From NCBI GenBank assembly GCA_029561955.1, contig JAKQWO010000005.1, forward strand, positions 1 to 33,930: a stretch of 33,930 nucleotides of DNA. The letters are read 5' to 3'. The notes under the pieces were generated by a model. The model ran no database searches. It saw only the letters and a list, made by a program, of their open reading frames with translations, and was not told where the DNA came from. The stretch comes from Candidatus Cloacimonadota bacterium. GTDB taxonomy: Bacteria > Cloacimonadota > Cloacimonadia > Cloacimonadales > Cloacimonadaceae. Position numbers and translations under genes: made by a program. Within the stretch, counting starts at the first letter, position 1, and each line of letters begins with the position of its first letter. Of the stretch, positions 8,216-15,879 are shown piece after piece.

Positions 8216-8467
8216 ATCCTGAAGCAGCAGATGCTTTTCATCGACATTCGGGAGAGTACCGCAAGATCGGCGGTTCGGCGACCGCCCGTACAGGTCGCTC
8301 GCTGAAACGACCAAGCAGTTGTGTGTCACAAAGAAAAAGAGCTCATCCTTTAGTGAAAGAGTTTCTTACATTCTCCGGAGCAATCAGGATATGAGCCACG
8401 CATATCCCAAGCTCAGCAGATGAATCCAGCTTCAATAATCTACTCATCCTCAAAACAAATAATTCCC

Positions 8468-8495
8468 TTGCCTCGCTCCCGACTCCGCTTATTAT
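8468..8495 (+). promoter_or_regulatory. Possible promoter of the M3 peptidase gene
   Basis: TTGCCT (8468-8473) and TATTAT (8490-8495) are 16 bases apart, and transcription would begin about 30 bases before the ATG at 8531. Confidence 0.4.
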
Positions 8496-8530
8496 GTTTG
8501 TATCAAAGAATAAACACATAAGGAACTCGT

Positions 8531-10615
8531 ATGCAAGACACAAACCCTCTTTTGAAACGTGAAAACACCCATCGCCTCAAGGCCATCCCCTTCCCTCTTT
8601 TCAAGACGGAGCACTTTTTGCCCGCGATCAAAGAGTCTTTGGAGGAAGCAAAGGCGGAGATCGAAGCCATCAAAAACAATCCCGAGCCTCCCACTTTTGA
8701 AAACACCATTTTGGCTCTGGATCTGGCTGGAGAGCAGTTAAACTACGTTTCCCGCATCTATTTCAACCTTCATTCCGCTGAATCCGGGCCGGAGCTCAAG
8801 GCTTTGGCTCAGCAGATTTCACCCTTGCTGTCCCAGTTCAGCAGCAGTATTTCCACCGATCCCAAGATTTTTGAGCGCGTCCAAGCCGTATACAAGGCAG
8901 AGGTGGAAAGCAAACCCAAACCTGCTATACCCGAAGACCTAAAGGATAAAGAAGCCCTCAAAGCCGCGGAACGCTACAGACTGATCGAACGCAATTACAA
9001 GAACTTCATCCGTGGTGGTGCGCTGCTTTCTGACGAAGATAAAAAGCGCTACACCGAAATCTCGATGGAACTCTCCAAGCTCAGTCCTCAGTTTAGCGAT
9101 CACGTGCTGCAGGCTATCAACAAGTTTGAGCTGCACGTTACAGATCCCAAAGACGTTGAAGGAATGCCCGCTACAGCATTGGCTCAAGCCGCTCACATGG
9201 CCAAGCTCAAGGGCAAGGATGGCGGCTGGCTTTTCACGCTGCAACCTGCCAGCTTTGTGCCGCTACTCACCTATTGTCGCAATCGGGAGCTCCGTGAAAA
9301 AATCCATCGCGCCAATGGTTCCAAAGCTTTCAACGATGAATTTGACAACCAAGACATCATCAAGCAGACGCTGAAATTGCGCAAAGAAAAGGCCGCCCTG
9401 CTTGGTTTTGACACCCATGCGGATTATGTAATCGCGGAAAGAATGGCTGAGAGTAAGGAAAACGTGCAGGAGTTTTTGGAAAAGATCCACGAGGTAGCCA
9501 TGCCCGCTGCGCTCAAGGAAGTGAAGCAGGTGCAAGACTTTGCCCGCGAGCTTGATGGTCTGGACGAGCTGATGCCTTGGGATTTTGGCTATTATTCAAA
9601 CAAGCTCAAAGAAAAGCTCTATGACTACGATCCCGAAGAGTTACGCCCTTGGTTCAAGGTGGAAAACGTGCTTGAAGGGCTCTTTATCGTGGCAGAGCAC
9701 ATCTATGGCATCAAGGTGAAGCAGGTGGATGACGTTCCCACTTACCACCCCGACGTCACCACTTGGGAAGTGCATGACAGAGATGGCAGCTATCTGGGCA
9801 TCATGTATATGGATCTCTTTCCCAGAGATACCAAACGTGGCGGTGCCTGGATGACCTCCTTCCAGTCACAAGGCTTGCACAGCGATGGTTTCCGTCGCCC
9901 CATGGTCTCCATTGTTGCCTCGCTCACGCCCTCCACTCCGGAGCAACCCTCGCTGCTGCGTATTGATGAAGTGCGCACCATCTTCCACGAGTTTGGTCAT
10001 GCCCTGCACGGCCTATTGGCGGATGGCTACTTTAGTGGCCTTTCCGGCACGGGAGTGCTTTGGGATTTTGTCGAGCTGCCCAGCCAGATCATGGAAAACT
10101 GGCTCTATGAAAAGGAAGCTTTGGCTCTCTTTGCCCGTCATTTTGAGACCGGTGAGCCTCTACCAGATGAGCTGCTGGAAAAGATGATCGCCGCCAAGAA
10201 CTTCCAGGCAGGCGTAGCCAACGTGACTCAGGTTCGCTATGCAAATCTGGATCTCTCTTGGCACACTGCAGACCCAAACAGCGTCCAAGATGTTGGTGTG
10301 TTTGAAGATGAGGCGATCGAGCCCTCGCGCTTCTTGCCACGTGTGGAAGGAGCAAATATGAGCTGCTCCTTTGCTCATATCTTTGCAGGTGGCTATTCTG
10401 CAGGCTATTACAGCTACAAATGGGCGGAAGCATTGGAGGCAGACGCTTGGAGCATCTTCAAGGACAAGGGAATCTTTAATCCCGACACCGCCAATAGCTT
10501 TAGAGATAATATCTTAGCCAGAGGCAACGCCTTCCATCCCATGGATCTCTTCGTTGCCTTTGCTGGCCGTAAACCGGATCCAGATGCCTTGCTCAAGCGT
10601 GATGGCTTGATCTAA
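8531..10615 (+). CDS. M3-family zinc oligopeptidase (Dcp/oligopeptidase A type)
   Basis: This 694-residue cytoplasmic metallopeptidase trims short peptides, probably finishing protein breakdown after the large ATP-dependent proteases. The zinc site is HEFGH (H486, E487, H490) within TIFHEFGHALHG. The third ligand Glu lies about 25 residues later in FVELPSQ (E515), as in all M3 enzymes. The N-terminal half is the helical region typical of Dcp and PrlC, and there is no signal peptide. Length matches Dcp (about 680). AAGGA stands before the ATG. It is followed by its own terminator, so it is monocistronic. Dcp against OpdA cannot be decided by eye. Confidence 0.9.
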   Translation: MQDTNPLLKRENTHRLKAIPFPLFKTEHFLPAIKESLEEAKAEIEAIKNNPEPPTFENTILALDLAGEQLNYVSRIYFNLHSAESGPELKALAQQISPLLSQFSSSISTDPKIFERVQAVYKAEVESKPKPAIPEDLKDKEALKAAERYRLIERNYKNFIRGGALLSDEDKKRYTEISMELSKLSPQFSDHVLQAINKFELHVTDPKDVEGMPATALAQAAHMAKLKGKDGGWLFTLQPASFVPLLTYCRNRELREKIHRANGSKAFNDEFDNQDIIKQTLKLRKEKAALLGFDTHADYVIAERMAESKENVQEFLEKIHEVAMPAALKEVKQVQDFARELDGLDELMPWDFGYYSNKLKEKLYDYDPEELRPWFKVENVLEGLFIVAEHIYGIKVKQVDDVPTYHPDVTTWEVHDRDGSYLGIMYMDLFPRDTKRGGAWMTSFQSQGLHSDGFRRPMVSIVASLTPSTPEQPSLLRIDEVRTIFHEFGHALHGLLADGYFSGLSGTGVLWDFVELPSQIMENWLYEKEALALFARHFETGEPLPDELLEKMIAAKNFQAGVANVTQVRYANLDLSWHTADPNSVQDVGVFEDEAIEPSRFLPRVEGANMSCSFAHIFAGGYSAGYYSYKWAEALEADAWSIFKDKGIFNPDTANSFRDNILARGNAFHPMDLFVAFAGRKPDPDALLKRDGLI

Positions 10616-10631
10616 AACATTGTCTTTCACC

Positions 10632-10670
10632 GCAAGGGGTGTCTAACCATATTCACCCCTTGCTTCTTTT
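10632..10670 (+). terminator. Rho-independent terminator after the M3 peptidase gene
   Basis: A perfect 10-base stem GCAAGGGGTG/CACCCCTTGC (10632-10641 and 10654-10663) is followed by TTCTTTT. Confidence 0.88.
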
Positions 10671-10772
10671 AATAGATTGGCAAACACTCCGATTTTAAAA
10701 GACTTGGCAGTCCTGAGTTGCAAGTAATGCTTGACACAAAATCGCTGCCAAAACTCTTGGTCTAAGTACTAT

Positions 10773-10778
10773 TATAAT
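10773..10778 (+). promoter_or_regulatory. Possible -10 box of gcvH
   Basis: A perfect TATAAT lies 22 bases before the gcvH ATG. No good -35 is correctly spaced: the TTGACA at 10731-10736 is 36 bases away. No glycine riboswitch was recognised upstream. Confidence 0.3.
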
Positions 10779-10800
10779 ACAATCCAATTGGAGGATAACC

Positions 10801-11181
10801 ATGCACCTACCCGAAAATTTGTACTACACCGAAAGCCACGAATGGATTAGCGTCCAGGGCGATATCGCCACCATCGGCATCACTGATTTTGCCCAGAGTG
10901 AATTGGGCGAGATCGTCTTTGTCGAGCTCCCTGAAGTGGGCACCAAAGTCTCTGCAGATGAGCCTTGCGGTTCCATCGAAGCTGTGAAGGCGGCGGAAGA
11001 CCTCATCGCTCCTTTGAGCGGTATCGTGGAAGAAAAGAACTCCGATGTTGAGGAAAGATCAGCGTTGATCAACGAATCTGCCTTTGAGGAAGGCTGGCTC
11101 TTCAAAATCCGCATGTCCGCTCCTGAAGAAGTTGAAAATCTGATGAGTGCTTTGGACTATCGGAGAATGGTGGAAGGCTAA
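10801..11181 (+). CDS. gcvH: Glycine cleavage system H protein (lipoyl carrier)
   Basis: This 126-residue protein carries a lipoyl group that shuttles the aminomethyl intermediate between the P, T and L proteins of the glycine cleavage complex. The lipoylated lysine is K63 in SIEAVKAAEDL, and the N-terminal ESHEWI and GITDFAQSELG motifs are typical. Length is standard. A strong GGAGG lies before the ATG. No gcvP or gcvT is adjacent. H proteins can also act as lipoyl relay carriers, and a lipoate ligase gene lies at 28061-29041. It sits 14 bases before gmk and probably shares its transcript. Confidence 0.95.
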   Translation: MHLPENLYYTESHEWISVQGDIATIGITDFAQSELGEIVFVELPEVGTKVSADEPCGSIEAVKAAEDLIAPLSGIVEEKNSDVEERSALINESAFEEGWLFKIRMSAPEEVENLMSALDYRRMVEG

Positions 11182-11195
11182 AGAGCCTCTCATAA

Positions 11196-11819
11196 GTGAT
11201 CACCAAAGAACCCAACTTCCTGATCATCCTCTCCGCTCCATCCGGAGGAGGTAAAAGCACCATTTTGAATAGGATACGTGAGCTATATCCCAAGGTGGAA
11301 TACTCCATATCCTACACCACAAGGCCGCCCAGAGGCGAGGAGAAAAATGGTGTGCACTACCACTTTGTGAGCGAAGCGGAGTTTAATGAGCGTAAACAGC
11401 AGGGCGACTTTTTGGAGTATGCTCAGGTGTTTGGAAACTGGTATGGCACCTCGATCAGCTACATCCAAAGCCAGCTCAAAAGCGGCAAACACGTGATCAT
11501 GGATATAGATGTTCAAGGGGCTCATCAGGTAGGCAATACTGCGGTTCCCTGCATCCGCATCTTCATCTTGCCACCCTCTTTACAGATCTTGGAGGCAAGG
11601 CTTAGAGCCCGAGGCACGGATAGCCCGCAGGAGATCCAAAAACGCCTCACCGAAGCCAGAGAAGAGCTGCGAAGGTTGCCCGAATACCAATATCTGGTGA
11701 TCAACGATGAACTGGAAAAAGCGGTTCAAGACGTCTTGAACATCATCAAGGCGGAAGAAAACAGTATGTGTAGATACCAAGACCCTGCACTCACATTCTT
11801 AGGAGAAACAAATGATTGA
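11196..11819 (+). CDS. gmk: Guanylate kinase
   Basis: This 207-residue enzyme phosphorylates GMP to GDP with ATP. The P-loop is SAPSGGGKST (residues 13-22), followed by the GMP-binding region YTTRPPRGEEKNGVHYHF and DFLEYAQVFGNWYGTS, then VIMDIDVQGA. The start is a GTG at 11196, the first possible codon before the conserved strand; its ribosome site is weak. Its last 8 bases overlap the next gene, giving translational coupling. The gmk-rpoZ order is common in bacteria and supports the next call. Confidence 0.94.
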   Translation: MITKEPNFLIILSAPSGGGKSTILNRIRELYPKVEYSISYTTRPPRGEEKNGVHYHFVSEAEFNERKQQGDFLEYAQVFGNWYGTSISYIQSQLKSGKHVIMDIDVQGAHQVGNTAVPCIRIFILPPSLQILEARLRARGTDSPQEIQKRLTEAREELRRLPEYQYLVINDELEKAVQDVLNIIKAEENSMCRYQDPALTFLGETND

Positions 11820-12228
11820 TAAAAAGATTGAAGACTTCCTGCAAAAAGCGGACATGAACTATATGTTTTGTCTACTCTCCAAATTGGAAGCAGGACGTCT
11901 TTCCCAACTCCCAGCCTATGTGCGCGACAAGTTTGGCAAAAAAGTGTCTGTCGTCGCCATGGAACACGTAGCAGACAACGAAGTGCCAGATTATCTGAAC
12001 GATATCGAAGAAGCCGCCTTCGCCATGAGCCAAAGCCGGATAGCAAATGAAGAGGATGACGAATCTGAAAGCGATCTCAGAGAAGTAAGCGAAACCCTCA
12101 GTGTTTTGCCTCCAGATCCGGAGCCAGAGCCCAGAAATCCCTTTGGCGATGATGATGAAGATTTGGATATGGATGACTATGAAGACGAATATGAAGATGA
12201 AGACGAGGATGACGACGAAGAAGAATAA
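11812..12228 (+). CDS. rpoZ: Putative RNA polymerase omega subunit with long acidic C-terminal tail
   Basis: This 138-residue protein follows gmk, where rpoZ is usually found. Its first 65 residues fit the omega pattern: an N-terminal FLQKADMNYMFCLLSKLEAGRLSQLP resembling the conserved helix of RpoZ (DNRFxLVxxAxxRARQL), then KKVSVVAMEHVADNEV in place of the usual VxxAlxEIaxGkI. From about residue 80 the protein becomes a low-complexity acidic tail made almost only of Asp, Glu and a few Tyr, ending in a run of Glu. Such a tail is not part of normal omega, which ends at about 70-90 residues. The ribosome site AGGAG is inside the end of gmk. The next gene begins directly after its stop. Identity is inferred from position and pattern; the tail is seen directly. 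Confidence 0.65.
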   Translation: MIDKKIEDFLQKADMNYMFCLLSKLEAGRLSQLPAYVRDKFGKKVSVVAMEHVADNEVPDYLNDIEEAAFAMSQSRIANEEDDESESDLREVSETLSVLPPDPEPEPRNPFGDDDEDLDMDDYEDEYEDEDEDDDEEE

Positions 12229-12876
12229 ATGGTAAACAAAGCCATCCGGCAGCAACTGGAGCTGTTGTTGCAAAGCGGGATCAAAGAGATCTACCCTCCC
12301 GTTGATAAGAGGGGGCAGCAGTTGGCTGACTTGGCGCTGGAGTATCAAAACTGCCAAAAGTGTGAGCTGTCCCAAGGCCGAACCAAGTTGGTCTATGGAG
12401 AGGGGAATCCCGGTGCTTTTATCATGGTTATCGGTGAGGGGCCCGGAGCATCCGAAGACCTAAGCGGGCGCCCTTTTGTGGGTAAAGCCGGCGAGCTCCT
12501 CACCAAAATGTTGGCCGCCATCAACCTGAGTAGGGAAGAGGTCTATATCGCCAATATCGTCAAATGCCGTCCCCCATCAAATCGTAATCCCCTGCCTGAA
12601 GAGCGCCTCGCTTGCCTGCCCTATCTTTTGGAGCAGATAGCTATCATCCAACCCCGGATGCTTTTGTTTATGGGCCTGGTCGCTGCTCAAACCATGTTGT
12701 GCAGCAGTGAAAGCATGGGTGAATTGAGGCAGCGGGAACACCTCTTTCAAAATATCCCCGCCTTCGTGACCTACCATCCTGCAGCGCTACTGCGCAACCC
12801 AAATTGGAAGCATGGTGCCTGGGCGGATCTGCAACAGTTTGAGAAGAGATATTATCAGCTAAGAGATGGAAGCTGA
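12229..12876 (+). CDS. Family 4 uracil-DNA glycosylase (iron-sulfur type)
   Basis: This 215-residue DNA-repair enzyme removes uracil from DNA. It has the four iron-sulfur cysteines of family 4 enzymes (C42 and C45 in CQKC, C113 in VKCRPP, C129 in ACLPYL), the active-site motif GEGPGASED and the C-terminal HPAALLRNP. The N-terminal 35 residues before the first Cys are a short helical extension. The ATG directly abuts the stop of the preceding omega-like gene, with GAAGAA as a weak ribosome site inside the acidic tail codons. It is the last gene of the gcvH-gmk-rpoZ group. Confidence 0.93.
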   Translation: MVNKAIRQQLELLLQSGIKEIYPPVDKRGQQLADLALEYQNCQKCELSQGRTKLVYGEGNPGAFIMVIGEGPGASEDLSGRPFVGKAGELLTKMLAAINLSREEVYIANIVKCRPPSNRNPLPEERLACLPYLLEQIAIIQPRMLLFMGLVAAQTMLCSSESMGELRQREHLFQNIPAFVTYHPAALLRNPNWKHGAWADLQQFEKRYYQLRDGS

Positions 12877-12905
12877 CTGCTGACACTTTTTGCATGGGAA
12901 TTACA

Positions 12906-12939
12906 AAAGCCCGTGGGATCACCACGGGCTTTATTATTT
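12906..12939. terminator. Bidirectional terminator between convergent genes
   Basis: A perfect 11-base stem AAAGCCCGTGG/CCACGGGCTTT (12906-12916, 12922-12932) sits between the uracil-DNA glycosylase gene and the convergent 925-residue protein gene. A-rich and T-rich flanks on both sides let it work in both directions. Confidence 0.9.
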
Positions 12940-12956
12940 CAGAGACCGATAGTCTC

Positions 12957-15734
12957 TTATTTCATCAGTATCATCTTCTTGCTGCTGCTGTATTTACCGG
13001 CGGTCATCTTGTAGTAGTAGAGTCCGCTGGCTACAGGGCGGTTTCTGTTATCTGTACCAGTCCAGATCACTTTGTGATCTCCTGCAGCTTGGGTTTCGTT
13101 AATGAGTGTGCGCACCAGTTGTCCCTTGACGTTGTAGATCTCGATTTTCACATCCTGTGCATCTTTCAGGCTGTAGGAGATCGTAGTCTCGGGGTTGAAG
13201 GGGTTGGGATAGTTTCCACCCAGCTTGGTGCTTAGTGCGGGCGCAGTGTTATCGTCGTTATCCGTCAGGACTTCCACGATGGCACGCATCATCAGCTCTC
13301 CACTTGCCATCGGCATCCAGTCGGCATTGGCGCCAGCCTTGTTGTAGCTATTACCACTGGTGGAGGTATCCACGCCGATCAAGTTGGAATTGGGCACGTT
13401 CATGATCACCACGTAGAAATCACCATCTTCGATGACAATGTCGCTCGTGATGGGCACATAGTTCCAGCCTTGTACCACCGATGCGGCGGGCAACTGGAAT
13501 TGACCCAATTGCGATCCGGGCATGCCTCCAGGGCCATCATTGTCCACGATGCGGACCATGATCGCGGAAGTAGTAACGGTATGCACATAGATCTTGGCAT
13601 ATTTGACCCTTACCTTACCGTTTAAGGTGTGTCTTGCACCCATCAGGTGTGTGGAATCCATACTGTAGCCAACTTCGGCACTACCGTCATCATTGTACAG
13701 CTCGGAATAATCACTGGGCAGCACAAAGACGGTCACTGTATTTGAAGGTGTGGATTCATATTGGTCATACATGGCGGTCACATAGTAGCTATGCAAGCCA
13801 CCAGACACGTTAGGATCGGTATAGGTCATTTCGGTGCCATCTCTTTCGTCCATCAGGATGCTATCACGATAGATCTTGAAGGCTGAGGCATCGCGGTGTT
13901 GTTCACGATAATCAGCAAAGCCTACCACAGGGTCGCCAATCTTGTATTCACGGCCGGCGGCATCCTGCACGTAGACTTCGATGTTCCAGTTGTAGTCCAA
14001 GCTGGCGCCGAGGCTCAAGAGTGAAGACCAAGAGCCCCCCATTTTGATCATGTTGCCATAGCCATCAATTGCGGGTCCTGGGTCACAACCAGCGGGGTGT
14101 CCACCGGTGGTGTTGTTGCGGTATCCTGCCCAAACGGCCGTTCTCGGAGGGATGGTCCAGGGGGTGTTAAGCACGACCTCGTTCCACACGCTGTGGGTGT
14201 AGTTGGGCACTGCTTGTTCATAGACCATTTCGTTACCGGTTGTTCCGGTCCAGAGGCGGATAGAGTATTGGCAGGTAACACCTGGGGAGTTTGCGGGGTC
14301 CAATGCGGGGATAAATTTGATCTTGGTGACCTGCATGCCCACGTAGGGGTTGATGCCGTGTTCACCGCTGGGATCCCATTTAGCAGCCACGTCAAAGTCT
14401 GCAGCAGCGTTAGTTCCGATGCCGGAATAGAGAACGTCGGAGCAATAGCTGAGCCAGCCTTCTTCTCCACCACCAAAGTCGCCAAGTTGCCAGTTGAGTA
14501 TCACATCGTTTCCGTCCACATCAGCGGTGAGGTTTGAAGGAGCCTCGATATAGATGTCGTGATAGACCTTCACATCATCAATCATGTAGCCGGTTCCGTT
14601 TACGGTTTCGTTGCTCTTGAAATACCAGCGCAGGCGAATAGTATGGCCAGCGTAGTCTGAGATGTAGCCATCGAGTGTGTAGCTTTCCACCATTGACGCC
14701 CATACATCAGGTGCATCGGAATAGACGTAGTTGCTTACACCGTCAAGACCATAGGGGTTGCTCATGTAGAACCATGATTGCCCATCATCGGGAGAGACTT
14801 CCCAACCGTGAAAATCGACATTGGGGAATGTTCCACTATCGCTGAAATCACCTTGAATCATAAAGTCAACCCGGATATCTCCGCTGCTGGGAAGCTGGAT
14901 CGAGGGGCTAACTAAGTAGTTGTACATGTTGGGGTTGTAGGTGCCTTGGGCATTTTGACATTTCATCACGTGTGTAGGTGATGGAGCAGCGGGGTCTGTG
15001 GAAAGATGCCAGAGGTCTCCACCCAGAGGAACCAAGCTGGCAAACGTCATTTGACCATCATCCACGCCATTGTTTGTGTAGCCACCGAAGGAGATGTCGT
15101 CCACCATCCAGCCGAAGAGTGTGCGGTCGTTTGCGGTGCTATATGCCGGGTCGGATGCGAAGGCAAAGCGCACTTTCACGCTCTGACCCACATAGGCGCT
15201 GAGGTCGAAGGTCGCGGTAGTCCAGTTTGGAAGGGAACCACCCCAGGCGGGGATGCCAGGGCCTTCACCATGCTGTTCGCCAAAGGCATAGCTGGAAGTG
15301 CCACTATAGGAGGGTGTTCCGGAGACAACAGTCCAAGTAGCACCATTATTGGTAGAAACACGGATGTTCATGGAATCCCAGACGTTATAGTTGCCTGTTC
15401 CACCGGGGTCTTCCACTTTGTAACGCATTTTGAAAGTGAGAGTGGCATTGCTTGCAGACAAGGTGCGAGCTGGAGTATCCAACACGAGATATTGAGCGTT
15501 GTGATAACCGCCAATATTGCTTCCTTGCGCAAGATCAGTGTCCCCCATCCACCAGACGTTGCCTTGGGCTCCGCCGTAATCGTAGACGTGCCACATGTTG
15601 GGGCTTTCGGCACCATCATAGTGGCTCCAGCCACTGATGTCGCCTTCAAAATCTTCTTGCCATGCCACCACTTCGTAGGCGAACATAGCGCTAACAACGG
15701 TAAGGGCTAGTAAGATAAGCCAGCACTTTTTCAT
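12957..15734 (-). CDS. Large secreted multidomain protein with FlgD-like (type IX-style) sorting domain
   Basis: This 925-residue protein starts with a signal peptide (MKKCWLILLALTVVSAMFA). Residues 25-220 form a MAM/jelly-roll-like domain with EDFEGDISGW at its start and FGWMVDDISFGG at its end. A second such domain (about 230-395) ends in GTGYMIDDVKVYHD. A fibronectin type III-like domain follows (NLTADVDGNDVILNWQ) and its second half carries VSGGLHSYYVTA. The last 85 residues contain the typical tail NYPNPFNPETTISYSL, KIEIYNVKGQLVRTL and GLYYYKM, ending in lysine. No protease or hydrolase motif was seen, so the role may be adhesion or binding at the surface. A strong ribosome site and the promoter at 15780-15808 suggest high expression. 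Confidence 0.85.
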   Translation of the reverse strand: MKKCWLILLALTVVSAMFAYEVVAWQEDFEGDISGWSHYDGAESPNMWHVYDYGGAQGNVWWMGDTDLAQGSNIGGYHNAQYLVLDTPARTLSASNATLTFKMRYKVEDPGGTGNYNVWDSMNIRVSTNNGATWTVVSGTPSYSGTSSYAFGEQHGEGPGIPAWGGSLPNWTTATFDLSAYVGQSVKVRFAFASDPAYSTANDRTLFGWMVDDISFGGYTNNGVDDGQMTFASLVPLGGDLWHLSTDPAAPSPTHVMKCQNAQGTYNPNMYNYLVSPSIQLPSSGDIRVDFMIQGDFSDSGTFPNVDFHGWEVSPDDGQSWFYMSNPYGLDGVSNYVYSDAPDVWASMVESYTLDGYISDYAGHTIRLRWYFKSNETVNGTGYMIDDVKVYHDIYIEAPSNLTADVDGNDVILNWQLGDFGGGEEGWLSYCSDVLYSGIGTNAAADFDVAAKWDPSGEHGINPYVGMQVTKIKFIPALDPANSPGVTCQYSIRLWTGTTGNEMVYEQAVPNYTHSVWNEVVLNTPWTIPPRTAVWAGYRNNTTGGHPAGCDPGPAIDGYGNMIKMGGSWSSLLSLGASLDYNWNIEVYVQDAAGREYKIGDPVVGFADYREQHRDASAFKIYRDSILMDERDGTEMTYTDPNVSGGLHSYYVTAMYDQYESTPSNTVTVFVLPSDYSELYNDDGSAEVGYSMDSTHLMGARHTLNGKVRVKYAKIYVHTVTTSAIMVRIVDNDGPGGMPGSQLGQFQLPAASVVQGWNYVPITSDIVIEDGDFYVVIMNVPNSNLIGVDTSTSGNSYNKAGANADWMPMASGELMMRAIVEVLTDNDDNTAPALSTKLGGNYPNPFNPETTISYSLKDAQDVKIEIYNVKGQLVRTLINETQAAGDHKVIWTGTDNRNRPVASGLYYYKMTAGKYSSSKKMILMK

Positions 15735-15779
15735 TGATCCTCCTTATCGAATCAAGGTTAATAGTTAGTGTATGGACTC

Positions 15780-15808
15780 TGTATATTAGGACAGCGGATT
15801 TTTGTCAA
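15780..15808 (-). promoter_or_regulatory. Strong sigma70-type promoter of the 925-residue secreted protein
   Basis: On the minus strand TTGACA (15803-15808) and TATACA (15780-15785) are separated by exactly 17 bases. The start of transcription would be near 15773, about 40 bases before the ATG. Confidence 0.75.
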
Positions 15809-15879
15809 CAACAAAAAGCTCACCATCCGCAAATAGTCTTACTTGCAAGATGTGATCCAAAAGTGCAACTAATTGCAGC

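Larger units (their letters stand above)
7560..8467. other. Long gene-free, hairpin-rich intergenic region
   Basis: No gene is supported here. From 7590 to 7800 there are several short stems (TCCTAC/GTAGGA near 7599-7617; GCCGC/GCGGC near 7721-7738; CCTGCTC/GAGCAGG near 7755-7783). A long palindromic repeat follows at 7987-8089, and a short GGTCGGTC palindrome at 8196-8215. Open frames in this stretch lack ribosome sites and arise from the repeats. A structured RNA at 7560-7900 cannot be excluded, but I recognise no known RNA family. Confidence 0.5.

Noticed and set aside
8017-8247. Frame ending in LGFFPSGSE, and a similar ending at 20056-20259
   Set aside because: The shared ending comes from palindromic repeat A being read in both copies, not from a gene family.
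10616-10800. Glycine riboswitch upstream of gcvH
   Set aside because: The spacer is short, holds a terminator, and lacks the conserved glycine aptamer elements.
15006-15710. 234-codon plus-strand frame opposite the secreted protein
   Set aside because: Shadow of the 925-residue protein, whose signal peptide, domains and promoter are clear.
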